This document shows positions 27,601 through 40,479 of a stretch of 64,000 bases of DNA, one piece after another. The notes below the pieces were generated by a model. It worked only from the letters and a program-made list of their open reading frames with translations. It was not told the origin of the DNA and ran no database searches. The DNA is from Adineta steineri (lineage: Eukaryota > Rotifera > Eurotatoria > Adinetida > Adinetidae). Position numbers and translations under genes: made by a program. The stretch spans positions 1,689,944 through 1,753,943 of the forward strand of contig CAJNOI010000002.1 in NCBI GenBank assembly GCA_905250115.1. Direction: 5' to 3'. Position 1 is the first letter of the stretch, and every line of letters begins with the position of its first letter.

Positions 27601-30600
27601 CTGATGCACATGTTGAAGGTATGTTTACAGTTTTATATAGTATTCATAAGTTTTTGAAGGTTTTTAAAACAATTAATGGATTTTATTATCTACTTTAATG
27701 AATAACTAGACACTAATCTAATTGAAATATCTATAAACAAATTGAAAATAAAAAAAAAACTCTGTTGTATCTAGGAAGCTTGTTAACCGTTAAAAGAATA
27801 ATATATAACGGATAAGTGCTGGTACCAGGCACCTGTTTGATACTTTTTGAGCATTTGTTGTTGCCTATGTGTTGGGTACCAGCACTTTTCTCGTTGGTCA
27901 TATATGATAGATTATTTATCTTGTTAATACAAATTAATTATTAATTTTACGGGTTTTATAAAATTTGATTAAAGAAATCTTTCGATCTTTCTACAAATTT
28001 CTGATTATTGAATTTAGTCTAAAATCTTTTTCAAGCAGAATGTCATTCATTTCATACATTTTTCAAAAATTTTGTAAGGCTATATTCATTCACTTATAGT
28101 TTTTCGTATAATTTACTTATGCACACCGGTGAAGAGGCTTGCAGGAATAAAGTAGTAAAACTTAAAAACATCGATACGACTACAAACTAAAAAAATTTTC
28201 TTTTGTCCATTTTCTAGAGAGTTCGGATCGGTTATCTTCTCCAAAATTATCTGCCCAAAGTTCTTCTTCTCCTTCTTCTCCTCTTTCTCCTACAGCCTCT
28301 TCACGACCAAGTGTCCATTTACTTAATACGAACAATACAACATTAAGCACGAGTGAAAGTATTCCTCAGAAAACTGATAAAAATGATGATCACAAAACTA
28401 ATAATCTAAAAAAAAAAACAACAATCATCATCATCATCATCACTCATCACCGATGATACATCAATAACACAAACGGAACATGATGAAAATACAACAAAGC
28501 CTATACCAAAAACACGAAAGCAGAAGAGCAAACAACAAGAACAAAACGATTCAAATTTTATATTATCCAAAGAATCTAAAAAACGAGCACAAACCCTTCT
28601 CGAACAATTAACACAATCTATTGAAAATCGTTCGACACCCAATCGTCCACGTTCACAAACATCATTGTCCGATGATTCTAAACGTCGAGCACAAATAATT
28701 CTTGCACAATTAACAGAATCTATTGAAAATCGCTCAAAATCTAATCCTATACATTTACAAACATCATTGCCTGACAATCATGATCAACCACTATCACAAC
28801 GATCATCAAAATCATCTCATGACCAACCTGTTTCACAAAAATCATCTCATGATCCATATACGGATAAACGTCCACCAAAACCTCAACAACGTTCATCTAA
28901 ATTATCTAAAAATTCTAACCAAAATGAAAATACAATGGCTAATGACACTTCATAATTTTTATAAGCTTCTTACTTTTTATTTATAAACTTTTAGTTTACA
29001 ACATTTTTTGCATCTAATCAATTTGTATACGCATACTAATAATAGAAAGAAAAATTATAGATTCTAATTTAGTGTTTTAAAAAATAAATTTCAATACATA
29101 ATTTATTTCTTCTAGCTATTCAACTTAACAATTTTGAAGCACGACGTGTAGAACAAAATCGAAAGGCAGAAAATATACCAATTGTATGTAATTGATTTAA
29201 AAGAAAGACAAAAAGAACACTTAGACGCACTTTTTTTTCTTATAGACAAATCCTTTTCAACATCTTATACCGGTAATTTCATCTAAAAATAATGCATATG
29301 GTATTACGTTATATTGGAAAAAACAACCTCAAGCAAATACTGATCGTACTGAAAACTATCGAGTAAGATTAGAATAATGAATAGTTTTTAATTTAAATAT
29401 TGATTTTTGTTAGATAATTGTTGATAAAAATCCATATGGAGGATTGATATCACCACAAGATGAACCGAAAGTTCAAGTAAATCTTTCATCAGGAAAACAT
29501 GAATGTTATTTGGAAGTTATATTAAAAGATAAAAATGAAGAAATATTAAAATCAAATATTCTTGTATGTTATCCATACAATAACTATCATTTGTCTATTC
29601 TAATCTTTCTTTTTATCAATATAGAATATCAATGTTTTATCTACTGGCTTAAAATCTCAACCACAACAGAAAAAAGAACCATCAGATACTTTTATTCATG
29701 TAAAGAAATTCTTATTCTTATCTTAATTTATAAAATATGTATTATATCAATTCTAGAAAGTTGTTGAACAAAATGATCTTCCTATACCAAAACTAAATGT
29801 GCAAACAATAAGTCCAACATCAATTCGTGCAACTTGGTATTTAGATCGACCAATACCAGCAGATGTATATGTTGCTATGTATGAAGTTCATATTCGTGGT
29901 AAAGATTTTTCAGATAAAATAACAAGCGATGAAAGGTAATTTAATTTCTTTTCTTTTTTGTCATATCTATTTTATTATAATTAGTTCACAACAAAATGGT
30001 TATACCGAACATATTTGGAATTTATCCCATGTTCCATTGGAAATAACAGGCATTTCGGATCAAGAAGAATATGTGTAAGTGAATTAGAAGAATAAACAAA
30101 TAAATAAAAATTATTATATTTCTATTTTATAGAGTTTTTGTTCGAGCTTTATATCATGTTCAAGGATTAAACGATACGAAATATCTTGTAACAAAATCTA
30201 ATGAAATAAAAACAACAAGAATTGATCCATTAATTGAATTATTAACACGACCATTATTACAAGTAACACGTATTGGCTTACAAACAGCTTATTTATCATG
30301 GAAACTTGATGATTCTGTTGATCAAACATTAATTAAAGGTTATCGTATGATTCTTAATTCTAAACCAACTGAAATTCTTCCACCAGATCAACATGAATAT
30401 GAATTACGTAATCTTAAACCAGGTATATATCTTTAGAAATAAATAAAATAAAAACAATAACATTATTTGTTATAGGTACAACAAATGAAATTCAAGTATC
30501 AGTTACAACTCATCCTGATTTTGTTGATGAGAAAATATCTGAACCTATACGTATTGTATGTGCAAAACGTCCTCAACCACCAACTATCCAAGCAATTCCG

Positions 30601-33600
30601 GCTGAAAAACCATTTTCAATTCGAATTAAATGGAAATTAGATAATCAAGATCAAGATGAAATAACTTCATTTAAAATTTTTCTTGATGGAAAACTTCATG
30701 GTGAAATTGATACTAATGGACGGCAATCATTTAAATATGATTTTATTAAATTACAAGCGGATAAAACATATACGATCTATGTTAAATCTTTACTTGGACA
30801 AAAGAAACTCGATGGAAATATTTATCAATGTGATGTAGAATCAAATGCATCAAATGAACTTACATTAAAATGTGCTGCACCACCAAAAGGTACAACACCA
30901 AGAGTTGAACGTATGTATAAAAATGGTATTGATATTGCTTGGGATGCACCTACCGAACATGGAGATGTCAAATTAACTGTATGTTATTGCATTTTATTTT
31001 TGCAGATATAAACAATATTTTCTTCTAGGGATATCAAATATTGAAAAATGGTCGTTCTATTGGAAAATCTATACCACTTGATCAACGACGAGCTTCTATT
31101 AAAGATTTAGAATTAGGTGGTCGATATGCATTTCAAGTTGTACCAATTACTGATCAACCAGGTGGTACTTTATTTCGAAAAGGAGAAGGTTAAATTGTGT
31201 CATTTCCATATTAAATTATTAATCTATTTCTTTTATTTATTATAGAATATGATCCTGATCGTCATGGTCATTATTTACCAGGTGAAAAACTTGATGTTGA
31301 ATTTGCAGGTTTAGTTCAACTTCCAAAAGATTTATGGGTCGAACAAATATCAGGACGTTCAGCTTTTGTTTGCTGGTCTCCAGGTAAATTCATACATATG
31401 TAATTCATTCATCTAATGATTTTCTTTTTCATTCAGCTGATGAATCAACAAATTCAAATTCAAAACCAGATAGTTACAAAATGTCTATATGGAATAATAA
31501 AGATTTAACACGTGATAAACCTATGATTATGCCAATAAAAAGTAAAATAATTTTTAACTTTATTTAATAATATATTAAAAATAAAACCTTTTGTTTGTTT
31601 TTCTTTATAGACGACCAAACTAGTGTACGACTGAAAGATCTTCAACCTAATACAACTTATGAACTTCAATTAGAAGCATGCAAAAAACGACAGCATCCAA
31701 CAACAAAAGGTATTCTATTCTAGTATTTTCTTTTCTTTACAAATAAAATCATTTCATTCTTTTTTATACTTTTCCAGATTCATATACTGTTACATCAGTA
31801 TCACAAGAGTTAACATTCGTAACTGGTGCACCACCTGATCCACCATCGAATCTTCATATTATAGCTTGTACAAATACTGGTGTTCGTATTGGTTTTGATC
31901 CATTTATTGAACATAATGCTGAAATAAAAATATTACGTGTTCAATGTGAACCAGTTTCTTCTGAAACAAAAGCAAGAGAAACGTCAATGGACATAACACC
32001 AGATTCAACTGAATTTATTCTAACAAATTTAATTGAACGTACAGAATATAATGTAACTATATATGGTATAACAGAAGAATATTTAAATGAAAATCGTTGT
32101 CGTGATACTTCACAATTACCTAAAAAATTAAAACAATCAGAATGGTTACCCAATAAAAGTATACCTTTTCAAACAAGTGGTTGTGAACCATCAAATGAAA
32201 TAAAAATTCGTCAAGCAACTATTGAATCAATAAAACTTGAATGGATTTTAGGTAAAGCTTATGGTTCAACAGAACTTAATCGTCAAATACTTCGTTGGCA
32301 ATTAGAACGTGGTGGTGAAGAACATAATTTAGAACTTGATCGAAATATTACAAAGGCAGAAATACCTGGACCACTGCCATCGGGTTTATATAAAATCTCA
32401 CTTGATTCAATTTTTAGTGTGAAAATCAATCTCGAAGAAAGTGATGATGAAACTAGTCGAAAAGAAATTTCTTTAACAACAAATAAATCAGCATCAGTAC
32501 GTTTTCATACACCACCAACATGTGAACGACCAGAAATTTATTTAACTGGTTATACAAAAGAAACCGTTGATTTAGCATGGAATAAACCAAATACGTTTGA
32601 TACAATTGATCATCCAGAAAAAAATAATGAACAACTTAAAGTACATTGTCAATTAGTTGGATATAGAATTGATATTAATAAGCTTAAACATAATACAATA
32701 GATAAAGATCAATGTCGATGTACATTGACTGATTGTAAATTAGGTGAAAAATATAACGTTCAATTAATAGCACAAACTATGGTTCAAAATGAATATATGG
32801 ATAATACGGTAAACTAAACAACAAATATCTTATTAAAATTTAAAAAAAATTCTTTTATTTATTTTTAAAGACGAATGATGATAAAGAAAATGCTAGAAAA
32901 CCAGATGAAACACCATCAGAAATATTATCTATACAAATGTTAAAAAATGAAGGTAAAATTTCTTGAAAAACAAATTGATTGTTTTTCTTATAATTTATAT
33001 TTAGATCTTCTTGATTCATTTCAAGCTGATTTTGAATTTAATTATAATGATTCAAATGAAATTATAAACAATCGACGAAATGAAGTTACATCATTAGGAA
33101 AAATAAATGTTACATGGGAAGTATCAGATCCAGAAAAAATTTCACATTTTATTATTCAATGGCGTTCATCAAAAGATTTACGTATTCAAGAAAAAATAGT
33201 ACCTAGTAATGAAACATCGTGTACTATAGGTTCGTTCAAGTTTTTATTTCGATCAATAATAAATTTAATATATATATATTTTCTTTAGAATCAGCTGATG
33301 AAAAACATTATTATGTTATTAATATTATTATTGTTACTAATGATGGTAAAAGACAAGAATATATACCATTAGCAATACCAGTACCAGGTGCACCCGATGC
33401 GCCAAAACTATGGCTTGTTAAAACATCTAATACAAGTTTTACTGTTGAATGGTCAGAACCAAAATCATATGGAATACCTGTTATTGGTTATCAATTATTT
33501 ATTGCTGGTAAAAAATCAGGTGATATGATGGCAGTTAATTTACGACGCTTTGAAATTGCTTCACATATTAATCGTACATATCAGGTTAATGTATGTGCTG

Positions 33601-35010
33601 TAACAAATAATTCTCAACGTCCTCATTCAGCTATGTCTCAAACATTATCTGTTATAACAACACCAACAACCGATCTTGTTCCAACAGTATATTATAATAA
33701 TGATGATGGAGGTCCAACATCATTTGATAGTAATATAGCACGTATAATACCATTACAAATTGAACCAGTTAATGAAGATAAACTTCATCTTGACTGGACA
33801 TCATTTTTACACACACCAACAATACGTGCTTATTATATACATTATACATGTTTAAATAATGGAGATATACAAGCAATGAAAGTATCAACACGAAATCGAC
33901 ATGCTGTAAGTTGAAAATAAATATTGATAAAAATGAAAAATTCTTTTTTTATTTAGGTTTTACGTGGTCTACGACCAGGTTTTACTTATGGAATTATAGT
34001 TATGGCTGTTGATAAAAATGGTGGAGTTTTATATACATCAGATAAGAGTACTGTTCAAATGAATGCACCACCAAATGCACCAATTGTTGCTATTAGGTAA
34101 TAATTCTTTTTTTAAAAGTGATTAAGAAACATATCAAATAAAAAAACTTTTTTATTCAGCGAACGTACAAACAGTCATGTTAAACTTGAATGGCGTCCTG
34201 CACCAAGTTATGGTGGCGTTACAGTTGAGGGTTATAAAATTTATGTCAATAATCGTTTAGCAGCAATTCTTTCACGTGAACAATTAACATATACATTAAC
34301 AAATGGCATACCATGTGATACTTATACAGTACATGTACAAACATTAACTAATGACAAAAATATTCTTAGTCCAATGTCACGTGCTGTACAATTTGCATGG
34401 CCAGGAATTAAACCAGGTTCATTTAAACGTATCGATGATGGACAAACAGGAACTATTACAGTGGCTTGGGAACATCCACAACTAGAAGATGAAATGGAAA
34501 AAATTATTGGATATAAAGTATGAAAAGATTACAACATATAGAAAAATGAGATCAACTTTTGAGAAAATCAACAGATATTTCAATAGAAATATTTATTAGA
34601 ATAGTGTTCTTTTGTTTCTATATACTAAAGATTATATTCTTTTTATTTGATAGTTATATTCGGAAAATGCTTTAACACATGCTGTACGTTGTCATGGTGA
34701 ATATGATGCGGGTACACATCAAGGAACAATTAATGGTTTAAACAATGGCAAAAATATTGTTTGGCTTGAAATTCAAAGTGAAAATTATTGTGTTCGTTCT
34801 CGACCAATTACAGTTATGTCTGGTCGATTTAATACAATTCCTAATCGTCAAATACCAGTCGATTCACCGAAATGTATTGGTCAAAAACAAAAACGGTAAA
34901 TTTAACAATAGATATACGAATAAATTTCATTATGTTTATTTTTTAATAGATTTCGATCAATAGGACCCAGTACTGTAACACCAGCACTTCGACATACTCA
35001 ATATTCATAA
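21680..35010 (+). CDS. Giant N-acylated protein: cupredoxin-like, chitobiase-C-like and ~15 FN3 modules
   Basis: More than 30 exons join in consistent phase to about 2,700 residues. The start MGCGASATKP is a textbook N-myristoylation site with Cys3 for palmitoylation, and there is no signal peptide, so the protein should sit on the cytosolic face of a membrane. Residues ~35-1000 hold several beta-sandwich modules resembling cupredoxins, ending in motifs such as HQFKEPGIYCYK and HTFNKPGEYTIRS; copper ligands are not obvious. Next comes a chitobiase/hexosaminidase C-terminal-like module (HYTTDGSPPTR). A Gln-rich linker lies at 26600-26710. About 15 FN3 modules then run to the C-terminus, with motifs such as LEWRPAPSYGGVTVEGYKIY. 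The last exon ends ALRHTQYS. Function is unknown. The exon 1 donor (GTTCGA) is non-consensus but recurs at 45963. Confidence 0.85.
23222..24325 (+). other. Long intron (1.1 kb) in the giant FN3 gene
   Basis: Much longer than the usual 50-70 bp introns here. The flanking exons join in phase (C-G/A-T-H-K). AT-rich, with no open frame or repeat I can support inside. Confidence 0.7.
26117..26165. repeat. Short palindromic G/T-rich element in an intron
   Basis: GAGGGTGTGGG is followed after about 25 bp by CCACACCCACAC, giving an 8-bp or longer stem. It lies in the 470-bp intron before the Gln-rich exon and resembles elements at 39975, 40480, 41048 and 41950. Confidence 0.65.
26600..26710 (+). repeat. 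CAA/CAG repeat encoding a Gln-rich linker
   Basis: A coding run of CAA and CAG codons with interspersed Leu and His codons, preceded by PEPEPEP. It separates the chitobiase-like module from the FN3 region. It is likely length-polymorphic. Confidence 0.85.
27801..27904. repeat. Hairpin element with 13-bp perfect arms
   Basis: AAGTGCTGGTACC (27814-27826) is the exact reverse complement of GGTACCAGCACTT (27875-27887). Weaker pairing extends outward (ATATATAACG versus CGTTGGTCATATAT). It lies inside an intron of the giant gene. MITE-like by structure, family unknown. Confidence 0.75.
28218..28955 (+). other. Alternative 3'-terminal exon of the giant gene, with a homopolymer frameshift
   Basis: The acceptor TTTTCTAG joins in phase to the exon ending at 27619, giving a Ser/Pro-rich segment. 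The main isoform instead skips to 29117, also in phase. At 28408-28418 a run of 11 As puts the frame into a TGA at 28454. Reading with one A fewer keeps a long open frame to the TAA at 28955. That frame encodes two diverged copies of a helical motif, KKRAQTLLEQLTQSIENRS and KRRAQIILAQLTESIENRS, which argues that it is real coding sequence. An AATAAA follows near 29083. So this is either an alternative last exon with an assembly indel, or a decayed one. A separate small gene is less likely, given the matching splice phase. Confidence 0.6.
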
Positions 35011-36039
35011 ATAGAAAAGATTAATTGATGTGATATTTTATTGATAAAATAATAAAACTCGTTTTCTTCCGATAATCATCTCGTCTTGTGATGAGTTTCT
35101 TTTTTCTTCTTCAAATAAATGTATTTCAATTTCAAATCAAACTTAGATCTTATTTTTAATCATATATTTTATAATAATCTTTTTCTTCCTAAAAAATTTA
35201 ACTTATTACTCAATGCCTTTATTTTCTTAATCTATTTATTTCTTATATTTTGTGTTTGTTACTATTTTGTTTGAATGATTTTGGGCTTTCGTCTAATTGT
35301 ATGCATTAACACAAATAAAACGAACTTCTTATAAAATAATATTTCTCATCTTAAACGAAACAACTAATGTATTAATATAGATAATATTAAATAGAAGCAT
35401 TACATTTAAACATAAAAAATATAATTAATTATAACTAATAAATCTTCATAGTTAAGCTTTTTTTTATAATGTAAAACAAACTAATTCTATGTACATGTCC
35501 TTGACTAATTATAATGAATAGTAGATGGTTTACATTGACGTCAATATATTTATCTGACAGAAATAAACATTGCAAAGGTTCATGTGTACCCAGACTTGGG
35601 GCGTCTGATTCATACACGAGACGTACATTCTATTTCTCAAGTAGGTTTTTTTTCTCTTTCTTTTGCTCGACGCCAAGATCATGGCTGTAGAAAAATATAG
35701 TTTTATTAGTTCTTTCATTGATTTTTTGATTGTATTTTTGCTTTTTCTTCTGCCATGTGAATCATTTTCTCTTTACAACTTTTGCTCGTTCTCTTCTGTC
35801 TTACCCGTTGGAATAATACTCTCGCTGTTGATCATATATTCCACACATAGTTACCACAACTTGTTTCTATTTCTCCAATAGAAAAGTAAAAGAATCTACT
35901 ATCTTATTTTTTTAGCACAGAACAACTAGCGACGATAATAACATTCTCGGTTTGTTTCAGTTTTATCCAATGTAAGTTTCGATTATATTCGGTAGCATTC
36001 TCTCATAAATCTTTGTTTCTATCATTATTCAGAAAACAA
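35011..36039. promoter_or_regulatory. Intergenic region and 5' UTR intron of D-LDH copy A
   Basis: About 1 kb. The right part holds a probable 5'-UTR intron (donor GTAAGT at 35975, acceptor ending at 36032). It also holds a block at 35841-35884 that recurs upstream of copy B. The left part is the 3' UTR of the giant gene and AT-rich filler. Confidence 0.5.
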
Positions 36040-37179
36040 ATGACTCAACGTAAAATTCTTTTCTTTGATTCAAAATCTTATGATGAAAAAACATTTAAAT
36101 CAGCTTTAAAAACTTTAAATGCTCAAGATAAACTTCATTTTACATTTCTTGAAAGTAAATTAAATGAAGAAACTATTATTGAAGCTCAAGGTTATGATGG
36201 ATTATGTTTAGTTAATAGTGATGCTCGTAATTCAAATGTCATGGATAAAATACATAAACTTTGTGAAACAGTTAAAATAATTGCTTTACGAAGTGCTGGT
36301 TATAGTGGCTCGTCTGTTAATATAGTAAAACAATATGGTCTTCAAGTATGTCGTGTACCAAGTTATTCACCACATGCTGTTGCTGAACATTCGCTTGCTC
36401 TTTTATTATCACTCAATCGTAATATGCATCGTGCTTACTTTCGAACAAAATTACACAATTTTACTTTGGATGGTTTAGTTGGTATAGATCTTTTTGGTAA
36501 AACTGTTGGAATTATTGGAATAGGCAGTGTTGGACTATGTGCAGTTAAGATCTTTTTAGGTTTTGGCTGTAAAGTATTAGCTTATGATATTAAACCTGAT
36601 GATACAATTGCTAAAGAACAAGGATTTCAATATGTTTCAATGGATGAATTACTTCGAGAAAGTGATATTGGTAAGAAAAGATATATTAACTTTCATTATA
36701 TGTTAAATAAATTTTAAATCTTTAGTCTCACTACATGCACCCATGCATGAATCAACCTATCATTTGATTAATAAAGAAGCATTAGATAAAATGAAACATG
36801 GTGCAATGTTAATTAATACAAGTCGTGGTCCATTAGTTGATGCTAATGCCCTTGTTAATTGTCTTAAAGCAGGAAAATTACGAGGAGCTGCACTTGATGT
36901 ATATGAATTTGAAGATAAATATTTTTATAATGATTTTAGTCAACGAGTATGAAGCACTTTAATATTTACCTATAAACTTTTTGAAAACATCATTTTTATT
37001 TGTATTAGGTAATGGAAGATGATACATTAGCACGTTTAATATCAATGCCAAATACAATTGTTACATCTCATCAAGCATTTCTTACTGAAGAAGCATTGAA
37101 AAATATTGCAGAGTCAATTGTTCAAAGTTTACTTGATTTCTTCAATGGATCACAAACGAATACATCAAAAGTTGAATGA
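36040..37179 (+). CDS. D-lactate dehydrogenase, bacterial LdhA type, copy A
   Basis: A 2-hydroxyacid dehydrogenase expected to reduce pyruvate to D-lactate with NADH in the cytosol. Three exons join in phase (breaks after the ESDI segment near 36671 and before VMEDDTLARL). The NAD-binding Rossmann motif is GKTVGIIGIGSVG. Catalytic residues of the D-LDH family are all visible: Arg in NTSRG, Glu in DVYEFE and His in SHQAFLTEEAL. RVPSYSPHAVAEHSLALLL and SLNRNMHRAY match the fermentative LdhA group, not animal GRHPR or CtBP. Length is about 340 residues, as in bacteria. The first exon follows a 5'-UTR intron. Copy B lies 1.2 kb downstream. An ultimate bacterial origin is inferred from the family. 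Confidence 0.93.
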
Positions 37180-38334
37180 TAGTTTAATTAAGGATATTTT
37201 TTCATTATAAATCTCAAACCAATTATATTTATAAATAATAATATAGAATTATTATATAGTTAGTAATGTATTTAATAAAACAAAAAATAACTTTTCTGTT
37301 TATCCTGTATTTTTTCGTAATGTAAATATCTTTTAAACAGATGTTTATAGTTTAAAAAAATTTAATAATAAAATATTATATTTTCCAGAAAGAAAAAAAC
37401 AGAAGTGTGAAAGTTAATTTGAATATTGATTTTTCACATGATCTTATTTGTCAAAATCTGAATGATTATCTGTAATACTTTTGATTGCTATTTATTTGTC
37501 TGCTTCGACAAGAAAATTTATGATAAATAAACGTTTAATTTCATTATAGAATTTTTGATAAACTAATGATTTCTATGGTTTTATTTTGTCAACTTATCGA
37601 TTAGAATAATACTTGTTAAAAACAATTGTTAATAATAAAGATAATTGAATTGTTTGTGGTGATGAAAGATAGAGATTGATATCAAAAGAACTTTGTATTA
37701 CTTTAATTATATTATACCATTTTCTATTTCTTTTTTGACTATGTAGATGATCATATGAAAGTATCGTGCACACAAATAATTATTAATTTTTCCTTTAAAA
37801 GTCAGAGATAATAAATCCTATTTTATCCGGAGAAATGTTCAGTATAATAAAGAAAATATCTGTATTTTTTTGGAGAATGTTATTACCAGAATTTTCTTAT
37901 ATAGAAGAAAATACTGTTGTTGTTTAAAACTAGATCTATTAATAACGAACATGTCAATGTACCCAACATCGAAATCTTTGTCTGTACTTGGATTATCGTT
38001 ATGAAAGGCATCGTTCTTCCTTCATGTGCCCCTCAAGTACATTTTTTTCTCTTTTTTCTCTCGGCCAGAACAACATTTTTTTTCACCATCCTCTTTCTTC
38101 TGTTTTTATACATGGTGGCAACATTTTCGTCGTCGCCCATTTCTTTCACATAGTTACTACAACTAGGCTATATTTTCTCCAGAAGAAAGAAAAAGAGAGA
38201 AGGTACTGTGCGTCATCAACACATAGAATTCAACAAGAAAAAATCACATCTACGTAACATAGTTCAATTGTAAGTAAAATAAAATCATTATATTAATATT
38301 CTGTTATTTTTATACATTGTTTTAGACGAACTAA
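37180..38334. promoter_or_regulatory. Spacer between D-LDH copies with duplicated upstream block
   Basis: About 1.15 kb. Block 38141-38189 matches 35841-35884: both contain CACATAGTTAC, then ACAACT and TTTCTCCA. A 5'-UTR intron (donor GTAAGT near 38271, acceptor TTTTAG just before the ATG) mirrors that of copy A. So the duplication unit included the promoter. Confidence 0.6.
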
Positions 38335-39518
38335 ATGACACAACGAAAAGTTATTTTCTTTGATTCAAAATCATATGATGAAAAAACATTTAAATCAGCC
38401 TTAAAAAATTTAAATGGTCAAGATAAACTTCGTTTTACATTTCTCGAAAGTAAATTAAGTGAAGAAACAGTTGAAGAAGCAAAAGACTATGATGCTATTT
38501 GTGTATTTGTCAATGATGTTGTTAGTGAAAATGTTATAGAAGAATTACATAAAAAATGCAATACAATCAAAATTATTGCTTTAAGAAGTGCAGGATTTAA
38601 TAATGTTCATTTAGAAACAGCTGAAAAATATGATATCAAAGTTTGTCGTGTACCACGATATTCGCCTTATGCTGTTGCTGAACATTCAGTTGCTCTTTTA
38701 TTATCACTTAATCGTAATATGCATCATGCCTTTTTTCGAACAAAACAACATAATTTTAATTTGGATGGTTTAGTTGGTATAGATCTTTTTGGTAAAACTG
38801 TTGGAATTATTGGAACAGGTGGTATTGGAATGTGTGCTATTAATATATTTTTGGGTTTTGGTTGTAAAGTATTAGCTTATGATGTTTATCCTAATGAAAA
38901 AGTAGCAAAAGAAAAAGGTTTTTTATATACAACAATGGATGAATTACTTCGAGAAAGTGATGTTGGTAATTAAAAATAAATATATATTTTAATATTGAAT
39001 TTTTTTTCTAAATATTATTTTTCTTTTAGTTTCACTCTACGCACCATTACTTGAATCAACTTATCATATTATTAATAAAGAAGCATTAGATAAAATGAAA
39101 CATGGTGCAATGTTAATTAATACAAGTCGTGGAGGTTTAGTTGATGCGAATGCTCTTGTTGAGTGCCTTAAAAAAGGAAAATTACGAGGAGCTGCACTTG
39201 ATGTATATGAAAATGAAAAAAAATATTTCTTTAATGATTTTAGTCAACAAGTATGATATATATATATATACATATACTTTTTATGACATTTGATAAAAAT
39301 CATTTATGTTCTATTAGGTAATGGACGATGATACATTAGCACGTTTAATATCCATGCCAAATACAATTGTTACATCTCATCAAGCATTTCTTACTGAAGA
39401 AGCATTGAAAAATATTGCGGAATCAACCATACAAAGTTTACTTGACTTTTTTGATGGTAAACCACTCAATGAAAATCATGAAGTTAAATTACCACCAAAA
39501 ACTGAAGAAAAGAAATAA
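38335..39518 (+). CDS. D-lactate dehydrogenase, bacterial LdhA type, copy B
   Basis: A tandem paralogue of the preceding gene with the same three-exon structure and the same start MTQRK. It is nearer the bacterial pattern at several points: ICVFVNDV and ALRSAGFNNV, where copy A has LCLVNSDA and ALRSAGYSGS. The Rossmann motif is GIIGTGGIG. Arg (NTSRGG), Glu (DVYENE) and His (SHQAFLTEEAL) are all present. The C-terminus is longer and Lys-rich (KLPPKTEEKK). Coding sequences remain highly similar, especially in the last exon, so the duplication is fairly recent or maintained by conversion. D-lactate specificity is inferred from the family. Confidence 0.93.
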
Positions 39519-39974
39519 AATTTAATAATGATCAAATTAGCGACAGTTTACTTTCTGTTAGTTTCGACTGACATGGATTTAACGCATAATGAAGTGTATT
39601 TCAAAAAAAACATTCAACCATTATGTATTTTACTATAATCTTGTAGTCATTCATAGATTTGTGTTCAATGTTCAAATGCCTTTTCATTTTTTAAAAAAAA
39701 ATTTAGTTTTTTTGTCTTATTTAATTACAATAGATAAATAAATATTTTTCCTTATACTTCATAAGTTTTTTATTAAAGATCTTCGATACTTATCGAGAGT
39801 TTTATTTATAGTAAGATTCGTTGTTTATGTGAATGGTGAAGTTCTTGTAAAATATTGTATCCAAGTGACTTAATACAATACGATTGAGTTTATTCAAGAA
39901 AACCATCGCTTAGGAAAATCATAAACATTGAATATATTTATAGACAAAAATTTAATTGGATAAAAAATTTTCTT

Positions 39975-40044
39975 GAGGGTGTGCGTCTGGGTCTAGATCT
40001 GGGTGTTGAGTAAATACAGCATCCACGCTTATACCCACACCCTC
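39975..40044. repeat. G/T-rich palindromic block, copy 1 (inverted orientation)
   Basis: GAGGGTGTG at the left pairs with CACACCCTC at the right, a 9-bp stem. The middle (GAGTAAATACAGCATCCACG) matches the reverse complement of the block at 41048. Confidence 0.75.
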
Positions 40045-40479
40045 ACCCATAATCAATAAATAATAAGTATCAACACAATGAGGAAAAAGGTAAAGTAAAA
40101 CAAAGTGTAATTACAGATAAACAAAAATATGATTTTAATGAATTCATCAATAATAATGACTCCGTAAATAATACGAATGCTACATTATTGAATAGTCAAT
40201 GTAACGATTTAATCAATGATAATAATTCACAGAAGGATAATACGCATTCATCAAATTTTGCTATTTATCCAACAAAAAACGTGTTAATACGACAAATAAA
40301 ACCAAATAACGAACGAAATGAATTATGTAATAGTAATTATCCAATAACAAGAAACAGAATAAAACAAATATTACATAACAAAGACCAACATTTTGTCAAT
40401 TTTCATTTCAGAAAACTTCACATGTTTTAATTTTCTACATTCATTTATCTTCGAAAACAGTTAAAAACCTACAGAGAAA

